Below are positions 54,102-64,000 of a stretch of DNA of 64,000 nt, piece by piece (positions within the stretch are counted from its first letter, which is position 1; each line of letters opens with the position of its first letter). A model generated the notes under the pieces. The model had not been told where the DNA came from. It worked only from the letters and a program-made list of their open reading frames with translations, and ran no database searches. The translations under genes were made by a program, and so were the position numbers. Source of the DNA: Gerris lacustris (Eukaryota; Arthropoda; Insecta; Hemiptera; Gerridae); NCBI GenBank assembly GCA_951217055.1, contig OX578284.1, positions 18,114,187 through 18,178,186 on the forward strand, written 5' to 3'.

Positions 54102-54270
54102 AAATTCATATTTTACGATTTTGGTAGTATTCATACTACGAAACGATTAAATTTTAATTTAAATCAAATTATAATTATTATTAACTACGGGAAACAGACA
54201 GAGAAAAATAGACACCAGCGCGGGGATTTGAACCACCGGCCTCTATATTTCCAGTATAGCGCTCTAACCA
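54102..54270 (-). repeat. tRNA-derived SINE, copy 2
   Basis: Offset exactly 349 bp from copy 1 and nearly identical (AAATTCATATTTTACGATTT onward). It is truncated inside the D-arm at CTAACCA, where the inverted copy begins 8 bp later. Confidence 0.7.
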
Positions 54271-54277
54271 TTCTAGC

Positions 54278-54400
54278 GGTTAGAGCGCTATACTGGAAAA
54301 ATAGAGGCAGGTGGTTCAAATCCCCGCGCTGGTGTCTATTTTTCTCTGTCTGTTTCCCGTAGTTAATAATAATTATAATTTGATTTAAAAAAAAAAAAAA
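54278..54400 (+). repeat. tRNA-derived SINE, copy 3, head-to-head with copy 2
   Basis: GGTTAGAGCGCTATACTGGA runs through the same T-arm and GTCTATTTTTCTCTGTCTG to TTTGATTT, then an A-run (54388-54405). With copy 2 it forms an inverted repeat (54157-54391) with a 7-nt spacer and arms above 110 nt. Confidence 0.75.
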
Positions 54401-54409
54401 AAAATTAAT

Positions 54410-55070
54410 TAATCAGTCATTTAATATACGTTTTGATTACAAATATCCTCGGTCTTTGCACCAGGGGCCTGACTTGGCCACAATCTAGGATTAAATAATA
54501 ATAAAAATAAAACAATTGAGCGAAGTAAACTCAATGGACTCCATTTTATAGGTAAGTGAGTATAGTATGCAGTTTAATATATAATAGTTTAGCTGCTTGG
54601 AGAATAATGGGATGTGTCATGGTGATGGTGCTTTCCTGGGTTTGTGGCTTAGAGTTAAGTACCAGCTTTGTTGAGATGAGGTTACTTCCCTGGGTACCAG
54701 AGTAAGTTCCAGAACTTTCAAAGAAGTAGAAATAAATCCAAAATACATTTATCCAAACTTTAATGTGAAAGATTGAGCTGAATGGAATTTAGATAAAAGG
54801 TTCTAATAAAGGTAAAATGGCCACCACACTTGATCACACACAGGGCTACGCGTACTCTCCCCTCATCTCTATCTACCTTTCCCTCAAAATAGGAGGGATT
54901 TGCCCACTGCAGCCAATTCTTGCCAGGTTCCCCAACAGAAGAAAAGGGGCCAAGGGCCTGAACAAAGAACTTGCAGGTTCCACTTAGATGTTGACAGGTC
55001 ATGCACCCATGCTGGGCTTTCTTGAAGAGGTAGGTAGGCAGTTGGAGAAAATAAGTTTAATTTTTTTATA
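54410..55070. other. No recognisable gene
   Basis: Somewhat less A+T-rich. Small ORFs on both strands show no domain. Confidence 0.45.
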
Positions 55071-55072
55071 TA

Positions 55073-55450
55073 AAGTGGCTAATCAGCTGATCGGATTATC
55101 AAAATGTTTGGGCACTTCCAGACCACCTAGAGACTTGCGGTTTTTTGCGTTTGGTCCCAAATCGGCCCAAACCGACTAGAAAAATCTGAAAGTTAAAAAA
55201 ATATATTTTTACCCCACTTAAAAAAATAACAATGGTGGACGCAAATTGAAGGGTTTCTTCGAAGGGCTATAGTGGCTAAACGATAAGTCGTATCGAAAAG
55301 CGGATAGCACCATCGGTAACTGATTTTTAAAGATCTACTACTTTGGTACTATGACTTTTTGTCGTACGATCAACGGTTCTACCTTAAATCGACTAAATTT
55401 GATAATTTTTCGTTAAATTTTGTACTTTGAGCTCTTATGGCGTGAGCAAT
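55073..55450 (-). repeat. Dispersed repeat (inverse of 41.1 kb)
   Basis: CGTATCGAAAAGCGGATAGC, CTATGACTTTTTGTCGTACG, CGGTTCTACCTTAAATCGAC and GAGCTCTTATGGCG run inverse to 41190-41400. The end CTAATCAGCTGATCGG also occurs here in self-complementary form. Confidence 0.6.
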
Positions 55451-55489
55451 TATTTTCGATTGGGGTTTTTTGAACCCCACATTATTGCT

Positions 55490-57250
55490 CTTTAAAACGA
55501 GTATTTATTTTTCAAATTATCCGTCTTTTTTGCCGAGAAAAATGAGTATTTATAAAGAAAAAAACGAATTTAAAATTCCGTAAATGACGTCATGTTTACG
55601 TTTTTCTCATGAATCTTTTATTATTGTATACAGTTATATTGTATTGTTAAAAACAAGTATAAAGAAAATATAAACGAATATTAAATAATAAAGTTTAGTG
55701 TTCGCGAGGTTAAAGATAAATAAATAGATCAGTTTCCGCATAAACACACCTCGGAACCTAGAAAGATGTAAACATTCCTCCCCTTCCTCCCCTTCTACTG
55801 TCTTAAATTCAGTCTCGTGTCAACATCCGAGCTGTGCGGTGGACATCCCGTAATATTTTCCTGTAACTGATATTTATCAAGGTACAATTTCATTCTTTTG
55901 TTAACTATTTATTTAATTGTTTTTATTATCAAATTATTTTTACTAGAATTTTGTTTTAATAGGTTGTTAAATTCTATATTAAGTAAATGTTTTAGTTTAT
56001 TTAAATGGATGTTTTAGTGTATTTAAATGAATGTTTTAGTTTATTTAAATGAATCTTTTAGTTTATTTAATTGAATCTTTTAGTTTTTTTAAATGAATCT
56101 TTTAGTTAATTTAAATGAATCTTTTAGTTTGTTTAAATGAATATTTTTGTCTATATAAATGAATCTTTTAGTTAATTTAAATGAATCTTTTAGTTATTTT
56201 AAATGAATCTTTTAGTTTATATAAATTAATCTTTTAGTTTATTTTAATGAATCTTTTAGTTTATTTTAATGAATCTTTTAGATTATTTTAATGAATCTTT
56301 TAGTTTATTTAGGGTAAGTTATAGTTTAGTTGTGTGTTTTAGATTATAATGGAGTCCTGTAATACGGCAAATTATTTTTACATTGTTTTATTTTTTTATT
56401 TGATGTAGCATAATTTATATATATAATTATTATTTCACCTCAACCTTAATTAATTATGTTTCAAATAATTTAGAGCACTAATTAATAATAAAATTAGTTT
56501 ATAGGTTCTATATTTATTAAGATTATTTTTTTGTTATTATTTCTCAAGCCCAGCAGAGCCATTTTCAGTATAAAAACAAATAAAATATAATGTAATTTAT
56601 TTCATGTCATGGCCTACATTTTAATCCAATATGTTAACACCATGATACAGTCACCGTATCCTAGCACGGTTACGACCATCGGTTCTACCTTAAATAGAGT
56701 AAATTTGATCAATTTTTGACTTTGAACTCTCATGGCGTATGCAATTATTGACCGATTTAATTCCTGATTCGGGTGCTTAAACCTCATACTAATGCTGTTT
56801 AAATCGGGTATTTACTATTTGAATAGTTTAGTTTCTTAATTTGTCCTTTTAGCTGAGAAAAATTAGTATTTTATAAAGATAAAAAAAAACATTAAAATTT
56901 CATAAATAACTTCATATTTACTTTTTAACGAATAATTATTTTTATATGCTTATAATATATAGATATATTTATTATTACTATATATAGTTGTATGGTATAG
57001 TTAAAAGCAAGTATAAAGAAAATATATACAAATATATTGAATAATAAAGTTTGGTCCAAAGGTTAAAGATAATAATGAAATAAATTAGTATACTCATAAA
57101 CACACCTTGTAACCTAGATATGTATAATCAAAAATATTCCTTCTCTCTCGCAAATATCTATAATATGTACCGAATCTATACTATATACAACGGACATTTA
57201 AGGTACTATTTTATGCTAACTATTTATTTATAATTATGTTTATTATCATC
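55490..57250 (+). repeat. Tandem segmental duplication, two diverged copies
   Basis: 55370-55910 and 56660-57220 share CGGTTCTACCTTAAAT, GAGTATTTATTTTTCAAATT-like text, AAGTATAAAGAAAATATA, ATTAAATAATAAAGTTTAGT and AAACACACCTCGGAACCTAG (CCTTGTAACCTAG in the second). The order is conserved over about 550 bp. The 22-bp array lies between them. Confidence 0.65.
55985..56311 (+). repeat. 22-bp minisatellite, about 15 units
   Basis: The consensus CTTTTAGTTTATTTAAATGA plus AT repeats about 15 times in phase. The first units have GTTTTAG where later ones have CTTTTAG, and the last units have TTTTAATG where earlier ones have TTTAAATG, so expansion left a gradient. Confidence 0.9.
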
Positions 57251-57278
57251 ATTATTATAATTATAGGAATGTTTTTTA

Positions 57279-57345
57279 GGTACTTCTTTAGATTGTTACT
57301 CCCCTCTGTTTTCTTTATAAGGGGAGTAACAGTCTAAAGAAGTGC
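57279..57345. repeat. Miniature hairpin repeat, copy 2
   Basis: ACTTCTTTAGATTGTTACTC-CCC pairs with GGGGAGTAACAGTCTAAAGAAGT over 23 bp with one G-T-type difference, around a 15-nt loop. It matches 257-353. Confidence 0.75.
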
Positions 57346-57532
57346 CGTTCTATACTAGTTTCTTTAAAATTATTTTTAAAAAATGTTTGTTTATTTAAGT
57401 TTGTTCAGTTTAATTAGGATAATGTTATAATTAGATTGTAAGTTTTAGATAGAACTCTTTTTATGTGACAAATTACCGAATCAGTGGATTATTTCACTAA
57501 ATATATTTAGTCATCCTAATTTTTTAGATTTT

Positions 57533-57890
57533 ATTATTATTAATTGTTAATAACTTTGGTTCTACTCAATATTTTTCGATGAAACCAAGCCTACAACATA
57601 CGCGCACACCTCTGCAAACGCAACTTAGAGAAGTAACAGTCGGTCTAGAAAATCGAAAAGTAGTCCGATCAAGTCGAAAGGGTTATCGTTGTGTCGTCGG
57701 CCAGACACAGAGCCCAAATTTTTTTTTTTTTTTCATTGACAACCTAAGTTCTAAGATTTTTTTTTTATTATTATTAATTGTTAAAAACTTTGGTTCTACA
57801 CAATATTTTTCAATTAATCCGAGCCTACAACATGCGCAAGATGTTTGCGCACACCTCTGCAAACGTAACACAAAAAGTAACAGTCGGTTG
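57533..57890 (+). repeat. Tandem duplication of a ~130-bp unit
   Basis: TTATTATTATTAATTGTTAA, CTTTGGTTCTACTCAATATT, GCCTACAACATACGCGC and CACCTCTGCAAACGCAAC occur at 57533-57630 and 57763-57870. The AACAGTCGGTCTAGAAAATC part recurs at 59104. Confidence 0.65.
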
Positions 57891-57956
57891 AAGTAAACAA
57901 GTTGAAAATTGTTGACAGAAGTTGAAACTTGGTCGTCACATAAAGGTTAATACTTA

Positions 57957-58004
57957 ATTGAAGCGAGCGTAGCGAGCTTCCTACATTCAACGAAATATGC
58001 TCCG

Positions 58005-58052
<48 letters not shown>

Positions 58053-58520
58053 AGTAACGTTCACACGTGTGACGATAACTTGAGTAAAAGTTGACCGATT
58101 TAGTTGAAATTTGGTATACATGATCCTCTTACTAATACTCAGGCTAAGTTCGTTGGACAGCGGGATCCGTCCAAGAGTTCGCGCGCAACGCTCGCGTAAA
58201 CGAGAGGTTCAAAAATTAAATTGGAATTTCAGGACGGGAAAAGATTCTATCATCATCTATTCGATGAGACGAACATTTCTTTCAAATAACATTTTTTAGT
58301 AAAACCAACAGCGACACCGCTATGAATTAATAAAGATCGCTAAAACTATTAAAGCGGGCCTAAACGTTTAAAATAGAGAAAACAACCTTTTTACCGATAT
58401 CTTACGTTCTAACGTAACGATTTTAATAAAACTTCATAGACACCATCTGATGCACAATTGAAACAGGCATGCAAAATTTCAATTTGAAACATGCAGTAGT
58501 TTGTTTGTAGCAAAGAGATA
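57957..58520 (-). repeat. RepD, most complete copy
   Basis: Terminus AATTGAAGCGAGCGTAGCGA, a (GTCT)12 run at 58004-58052, TTTAGTTGAAATTTGGTATA, CAAGAGTTCGCGCGCAACGC, TCTATTCGATGAGACGAACA, ACCAACAGCGACACCGC, and a tail with TGAAACAGGCATGCAAAATT. No ORF of substance. Confidence 0.8.
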
Positions 58521-58524
58521 CAAA

Positions 58525-59200
58525 TTATAAATATTGAAATAGAGATTGTGTGGTTAGTGGAATAGTAAGAATGCGGGGTGGTTCCCTTACTACTAGCCGC
58601 TGCACTACTACCAGACCCATTATCTATCAACTCATCATGATTCACAATAATCTTTTTTTTCAACATTCAATACATATTTATTACTATACTCTCGCTTCAA
58701 TGATAGAGCCACGCGATGCCTAGTATAGTTGTAGGTCCAAGAGGTTGTAGACCCTATTATATATTTTTTTTTTTTCGGCAAATCCACGCTGCGTAAAAAT
58801 CCAAAAACGCGAAAACTTTGAACCGGCCTGGACGGGGGGGGGGGGGGGGAGCTGGGTGTCAAATTGTTTTTCTTGCAAAGCTCTTTAAGAAAATATATGA
58901 TCTTGGTCAAAGGTGCCATTTGGCAGCCCCCCCCCCATATTTTTTTTAAATTTCTCGGCTTTTTAAAAATTCGTGCAGTTTTAAGTCGGAATAGATTTTT
59001 AAAAGATTATTTGTTTAATTTTTCATGGTTAGGTACGAACTTTAAAATTCTGGAGAAAAATTTTTTTGTCGCCAATATTTTGTTGCACCTAAACAAAAAA
59101 GTTTGTAACAGTCGGTCTAGAAAATCGAGAAGTACTCGGATCAAGTCGAATGTAGGTAGGACCACGGCCCCAATTTTTTTTCTCTGACCAGTCACCACCG
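58525..59200. other. Spacer of the RepD inverted pair
   Basis: Holds a G-run (58836-58849), a C-run (58928-58936) and the fragment shared with 57630. Both strands have open frames without domains. Confidence 0.5.
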
Positions 59201-59204
59201 CGCT

Positions 59205-59515
59205 GACCGTCGAAAAAAATGTTCGTCTCATCGAATAGATGATGATAGAATCTTTTCCCGTCCTGAAATTCCAATTTAATTTTTAAACCTCTCGTTTACG
59301 CGAGCGTTGCGCGCGAACTCTTGGACGGATCACGCTGTCCAACGAACTTAGACTGAGTATTAGTAAGAGGATCATGTATACCAAATTTCAACTAAATCGG
59401 TCAACTTTTACTCAAGTTATTGTCACACGCGTAAACGTTACTGACGGACAGACAGACAGACAGACAAGATGCATAGTTTGTTGAATGTAAGAAGCTCGCT
59501 TACGCTCGCTCCAAT
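59205..59515 (+). repeat. RepD, shorter copy facing the 57.9-kb copy
   Basis: Inverse of 57957-58290 with high identity: ATGTTCGTCTCATCGAATAG, CGTTTACGCGAGCGTTGCGC, ATCATGTATACCAAATTTCA, then GACA units and GCTCGCTTACGCTCGCTCCA. The pair spans 57957-59515 with arms above 300 bp. Confidence 0.8.
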
Positions 59516-59519
59516 GAAC

Positions 59520-60790
59520 TGTACTGTTTGTGAGCTATAATTTGATGTGTCACTCGATATGGCTTTGATCAGAAAATTGTTTTCATTACCTATAGGTGTA
59601 AACTATAAATAATTAATTAGAGATTTATATTTGAGTTTGATCCATGTTGGAAACTACTTATAGCCTGCTTATGAGAGATATTTGTAAAATTTTGAAAATA
59701 TTGATTATTATTTTCATATTTCTGTATAGTGTAAAAGTAAATGTATTTGATTGTACAGTAGTAAATATATTATAATTAACAAATTTTAGTTTATTTAGCA
59801 AAATAAAAAATAAAATAATTATAAAATTAAAGATGGTGGCTCAATCTTAAGAAAGAGTTAGATAGTTCTTTTTAATAGCGAGCAATGCTGCCAACGAGCG
59901 ATATTAGCAGGAACAAATAAAAATATAAATGGAATATATAAAATAATAATAGAAAAGTTAAATGGCTCACAAAGTATATGTTACAGTTCGGATACAGAAG
60001 TTGACCGAAATTAACCCTGGGGGGGGGGGGGTCTTATATAGATGTGTCTGAAATTCTGTAAGCCAGGTTAACCAGATCATAGATTAACTTTGAAAGAGGA
60101 TGCAGTTGTAATATTAATGAGAAATTTAAATTTTACTAATCAATTCATTAGTTAATGGAACTGAACTAATTATAGTTAAGATAATATAAATATTTTATTC
60201 AAGTTTGAAAACCATCTTCGGAGGAAATAATATCAATTCCAAGAATTACTTTTAAATTTTAAGTTGGAAATAGAGGTGTGGGGTATGCGAATAGACCCCC
60301 TGAAATTAGCTTACTCATTGACAATAAATAAATCCCGGATTCAAAAAGTGGATCTCATTAGTACTTTGTGAGTATTATGTATTAAATTTAATGAAATGGC
60401 CTACTCATTTAACCAATATGATAGTAATATGTATAAAATAGTTATAATACATCCACTGATTAAGCGCGGGGTTCATGCTTGTAAGTGTATAAAGTGTCTA
60501 AAACTCACTCGGCATGCTTGTCATATTACAATAGAAGAAATTTTTACTATTTCCTTTGAGAAACGAAAATAAATTAGTTATTTGCTTTTTAATGGGAATA
60601 AATCAATAGGTTTGTTCCAACCCCCCTTTTGTACCGTCCTGCGGGTCGTTCGAGAATCGTAGAACAGGTTTTATACACATGCGCTAACATTATATTGTAT
60701 AGTAAAATAATGCCAGGTTGGAATAGGTTTAGGACTATAATTTTCACCGTATTAAAAACATTCAAGGAAACCTAACTGTTAAGTAAACTT
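59520..60790. other. No recognisable gene
   Basis: A+T-rich, with a 12-nt G-run at 60019. No repeat or domain seen. Confidence 0.5.
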
Positions 60791-60794
60791 CCTG

Positions 60795-61042
60795 TTGACA
60801 TATGTGACGATTGACAACTGCGCATGTTATAAAAACCAGTATATTTAATTATATTGTTGACATATGTGACGATTGACAACTGCGCATGTTATAAAAACCA
60901 GTATATTTAATTATATTGTTGACATATGTGACGATTGACAACTGCGCATGTTATAAAAACCAGTATATTTAATTATATTGTTGACATATGTGACGATTGA
61001 CAACTGCGCATGTTATAAAAACCAGTATATTTAATTATATTG
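60795..61042 (+). repeat. Perfect tandem array, 4 x 62 bp
   Basis: The unit starts TTGACATATGTGACGATTGA and ends TTTAATTATATTG; starts are at 60795, 60857, 60919 and 60981. I see no difference between copies, which indicates very recent amplification or an assembly artefact. Not a CRISPR: there are no spacers. Confidence 0.95.
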
Positions 61043-61171
61043 TTAGAGGATCTAACAATATCTTTATTTGCTCGCTTTTATTGTTTATCTAAACACGAAT
61101 TAAATTGACAGCTTCTTTTTTCGACCACGGAAATTATTAATTAATTAATTAAGATGATGGATCACTTTGAC

Positions 61172-61328
61172 GTAAATCGAAGGATTTCCCTAAATCTAAG
61201 CATTAAACGGAAAGCAATTAAAGAGGATTAGCATTTTAATAATATTAATTAGTTAATATGATTAAAATGCTGATTGCCTTTAATTGATTTCCTTTTGGTG
61301 TTTAGATACAGAGAGATCCTTCGATTTA
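61172..61328. repeat. 157-nt imperfect inverted repeat
   Basis: TAAATCGAAGGATTTCCC... to GGATTAGCATTTTAAT (61172-61240) mirrors ATTAAAATGCTGATTGCC... to GATCCTTCGATTTA (61261-61328) with scattered mismatches and a 20-nt loop. It could be a small MITE or a long hairpin RNA precursor. Confidence 0.7.
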
Positions 61329-61604
61329 CCTGTAAGTGATTTATCTTTTAAGTAAAAAATAAGTACTAATTTTGATCACTATATTGATCACTCAACCCAT
61401 AACATATACCTACTAATTAGCTAAATTATATTTTTTGTTGTTTCGTTCGTAAGCTTTAGTCCACCATATAATGCGAATACTGAACCATTACTGAATATTT
61501 TGCTTATAGGTAGGTTAATTTAAATATCTAAAATTGAGATCTATTATTTAAAAAAAAAAAAATTAATAATAATCGGGTACGGGGTACCTCGGAACTTTTC
61601 ATCA

Positions 61605-62390
61605 CTTCAGAGGCCACTAAAGTGGCCTCACCTGCTGCTTAGCAGCAGGAGAAAGCAGAATTGAACGTGCTCAGTACTTGGATACGTGACCGTTTTGAAC
61701 TAACTAATTTATTATTATTCTTAAAAAAAAACCTTATTTTTAATACCTATATTTTATTTAATTATTTGAAGTTTGGCGGTATTTTGACTAATGTAAACAA
61801 ACTTTGACGTCATCAAAATTATCGCACTAATAAATAATTATATTCTTTTATAACTTTTAAACTAATTAATGGAATTTCATCAGGTTTTTTTGTATGTTCC
61901 AACGATATCCTATAATATGACAAAAACCTATTTATACTTTCGTTATTATTAACCGTCAAAGTTTTAAAATTCAAAAATGAATAACTTCAAAATGGCGACT
62001 AATATCAAAATAAAATTTGGTGAGCTTGTTTGTCATACAGAGAGGTACATTCGTGCCAAAGTTCAACTCGATTAGGACCATTTTTGATTTATTACGATTT
62101 TTTTAAATTTTTGCTGACTCAGCAAACTGGGTTCAAGATGGCGGAAAAAGTTGATTTTCCGGGCGACACCACTACAGGTATGGACTGATTTTTCTGCCAA
62201 GTTTGAATTCTCTATGTTAAATACCTTGGGCGCTACGATGATAACACACATACATATAGACGTCATGCTGAAAACCTCTCAGGAGGTCTTAAAAACACCT
62301 AAAACGGATAATTCCGTTGAAATCTCGAAATAAAATTGTTTGGTGAAAACAATACTTTTCCTACTATGAGTAGTGAGGAAAAGTAAAAAT
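61605..62390 (+). mobile_element. RepE copy 2, uninterrupted 5S-headed element
   Basis: Starts with hairpin AGGCCACTAAAGTGGCCT (61610-61627) and hairpin CCTGCTGCTTAGCAGCAGG (61631-61649). The 5S-like block (61652-61693) contains GTGCTCAGTACTTGGATACG and TGACCG. The body matches copy 1 throughout, including TTTGGTGAGCTTGTTTGTCA at the position where copy 1 carries the RTE-like insertion. It ends near ACTTTTCCTACTATGAGTAG. No ORF. RepD follows immediately. Confidence 0.7.
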
Positions 62391-62398
62391 TGTTTCGT

Positions 62399-62760
62399 AA
62401 TTGAACGAGCGTAGTGAGTTCTTCATTTCAGAGACTTGAGCTTTAAAAAGGTAGTGTGTGTGTTTGTTTGTCTAACGATAACTTCCGTAAAAATTTATCG
62501 TTTTGAACTAAATTTGGAACACAGGTGCATCTCAGGATTTTTGCAAACTATTTCCTGGTATATTAAATACAAATAGTGCCGATATAAGAACAATCCATGT
62601 GAGTTCTTTATGCGCCGCATCACATGTCACATTGATAATGTGACATTTGATTAAGAGTGGAATGCTGTGAGCGACTTCAAAGGGAAGTCGCTTTAACTTT
62701 GTATGAGTTGTTAGTCGTGTAAAGTCTGCATCTGAGGTTGATGACGTCAAGCTATCTCAA
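62399..62760 (-). repeat. RepD-like, divergent
   Basis: Begins TAATTGAACGAGCGTAGTGA and GTTCTTCATTT, parallel to the 57.9-kb terminus, and has TAACGATAACTTCCGTAAAA. After 62530 similarity is lost. Confidence 0.5.
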
Positions 62761-62764
62761 ACAG

Positions 62765-63300
62765 CCTTAATCAATATGGTTTCTACCATAAACCTTGATT
62801 GTGGCATTTATCTCTCCCTTTCTTGTAGTTAAACAAGCTTTTCCGCTTGCTACTTTGTGTTAAGTTCTTGATTAAATTAGCTTTGGTTTAAGTTCATAGA
62901 ATAGGTAATTTGATTTATTTTCGTTTCTTTTGCGTCCCGAAAAATTCAACATTCATTTATTAAATAAGAGAGGAGGTAGCCCCCCGTGAAGGAAAATTTG
63001 GATGGTAAATCATACTGACTCCTCTGATGAACCCATATTAATTCAAATCTTATTCACTCATAACTTACTCTTTCGAAGCATCTTTTTATCCCTAGAAGTA
63101 TTCATAAAATTTTTAAGTCATTTAGATGGATTGTCGAAAGCAGCCCACAATTTATTTCCATCTGCGCAAATTTAATGTTGAATACAATATTAATCTTAAA
63201 TATAATCAAATATAAATCCTTATAATAAATATAAATCCTTAAATATCCTAATATAATTCCTACTATCCTTATACATAAATCCTATCTCCATGAAAGATAC
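62765..63300. other. No gene; short RepA fragment
   Basis: 63115-63165 (GATGGATTGTCGAAAGCAGC) is an inverted internal RepA piece. The rest is A+T-rich with an ATAAATCC-type short duplication near 63215-63245. Confidence 0.45.
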
Positions 63301-63309
63301 TTCCATGTA

Positions 63310-64000
63310 AGCTGTGGCTGTTCTCGGTCATCAGCAGTCCTATACTTGCTTGTGTTCCACAAGGAAGTATTCTAGGTCATTTGTTGTACTTCTTTCATAC
63401 ATCCAATATTTCCCAATATCCAAGTACCCCGTTTAGCTACCTTTGCTGATGACAAATGTATATTTTCCTATGATCCTAATACAGCAGCAAACAACATCCA
63501 AAACCACCTTATCCTTATTCAACCTTGGTTGAGGAAATGTAGGATAAAAATTAGTGAGCAGAAAAGTGTCCATGTCGCTTTCACTCTCAGACATCCAACT
63601 TTTCCTCCAGTCATCCTCAACCAAAAAGTGATTCCTCAATCCTTTTCCGTAAGATATCAAGGCCTACATCTTGATCGACTATTAACTTTGGCTTAACACA
63701 CTAAAATTAAACGTACTGATAATAGACTATTTAAACTCCTTTTACGACTCCTTGACCAAAGACCCCACCTAACCCCTTATAATAAGATTTATATTTATAA
63801 CTCAATCCTTAAACTCATTTGGAGCCATGGAATTGAGCTCTGGGGTTGCACCAAGCGCTCAAATTCTTATAGACTCTAATCCCTTCAATCAAAGATCCTT
63901 CGAAAAATCACCAATTCCCCATCATACGTTTCTAACCTCAAAATTCACTACGACCTTAAAATTCCTTATTGTACATGGCCTCGCTTCTCTCCGCTTAAAA
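63310..64000 (+). pseudogene. Jockey-like non-LTR RT relic, continues beyond the window
   Basis: The forward frames read ACVPQGSILGHLLY near 63350 (the PQGS-x-LG motif before the palm), then TFADDKCIFSYDPNTAANNI with the catalytic FADD-type box at about 63440, then QPWLRKCRIKISEQKSVHVA, SVRYQGLHLDRLLTLA, IYIYNSILKLIWSHGIELWG and LRKITNSPSYVSNLKIHYDL. This is the same family as 5843-6655, with identical phrases (ELWGCTKRSNS). A stop follows LTLA and another follows SYRL, and at least one frame change is present, so it is inactive. The endonuclease half would lie upstream but is not seen. The right end is cut by the window. Confidence 0.85.

Noticed and set aside
60795..61042. CRISPR array
   Set aside because: The units are contiguous with no spacers, and the surrounding DNA is eukaryotic.

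Overview
This 64 kb window looks like animal, most likely arthropod (insect), nuclear DNA. It is strongly A+T-rich. It holds fragments of RTE-like, Jockey-like and RNase H-bearing non-LTR retrotransposons and of Penelope-like elements, alongside tRNA- and 5S-derived short elements, hAT-like inverted-repeat elements and many foldback repeats. No intact host protein-coding gene, functional tRNA gene, rRNA operon, CRISPR array or bacterial-style operon could be supported. Naming a species or order would be guesswork.

Nearly everything recognisable is a mobile-element relic. I use working letters for repeat families that recur here. RepA is about 580 bp, with a terminal hairpin (8040, 12495, 17775, 30188, 33455, 39450, 41670, 47203). 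RepB is about 650 bp, with CTTTCTCATAT ends (600, 33545, 36590, 43060, 46133). RepC is a foldback family (11841, 16067). RepD ends in a GCGAGCGTAGCGAGC motif (1250, 51690, 57957, 59205, 62399). RepE is about 790 bp with a 5S-rRNA-like head (47503-50065 and 61605-62390). RepF is 443 bp between short inverted repeats and carries a tiny first-exon-like ORF (35794, 45522). RepJ (2750, 23600, 40010) and RepK (360, 16450, 18360, 36885) are further families.

Layout: 0-8.5 kb has RepB, RepD, RepJ, a hAT-like element, and a Jockey-like RT relic split by a Penelope-like 3' end. 8.5-25 kb has an RTE-like RT relic, two large foldbacks, a tRNA-derived SINE, a short tandem array and a Penelope-like fragment. 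25-32.5 kb has an inverted-repeat element, a long TA tract and a striking GC-rich foldback. 32.5-46.8 kb has nested RepA/RepB, a subterminal-repeat TIR element, two RepF copies and a 2.1 kb 5'-truncated retrotransposon with RNase H. 47-53 kb has a three-level nest: a 5S-derived element split by an RTE-like insertion that is itself split by a 476 bp insertion. 53.7-64 kb has head-to-head tRNA-derived SINEs, a 22-bp array, a segmental duplication, a RepD inverted pair, a perfect 4 x 62 bp array, the uninterrupted RepE copy, and a Jockey-like RT running off the right edge.

The genes do not form a pathway. The interest lies in the insertion history, which can be reconstructed from target-site duplications and empty-site copies in the same window, and in several palindromic families I could not assign to a known superfamily. 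Family assignments rest on motifs read by eye; no database search was run.
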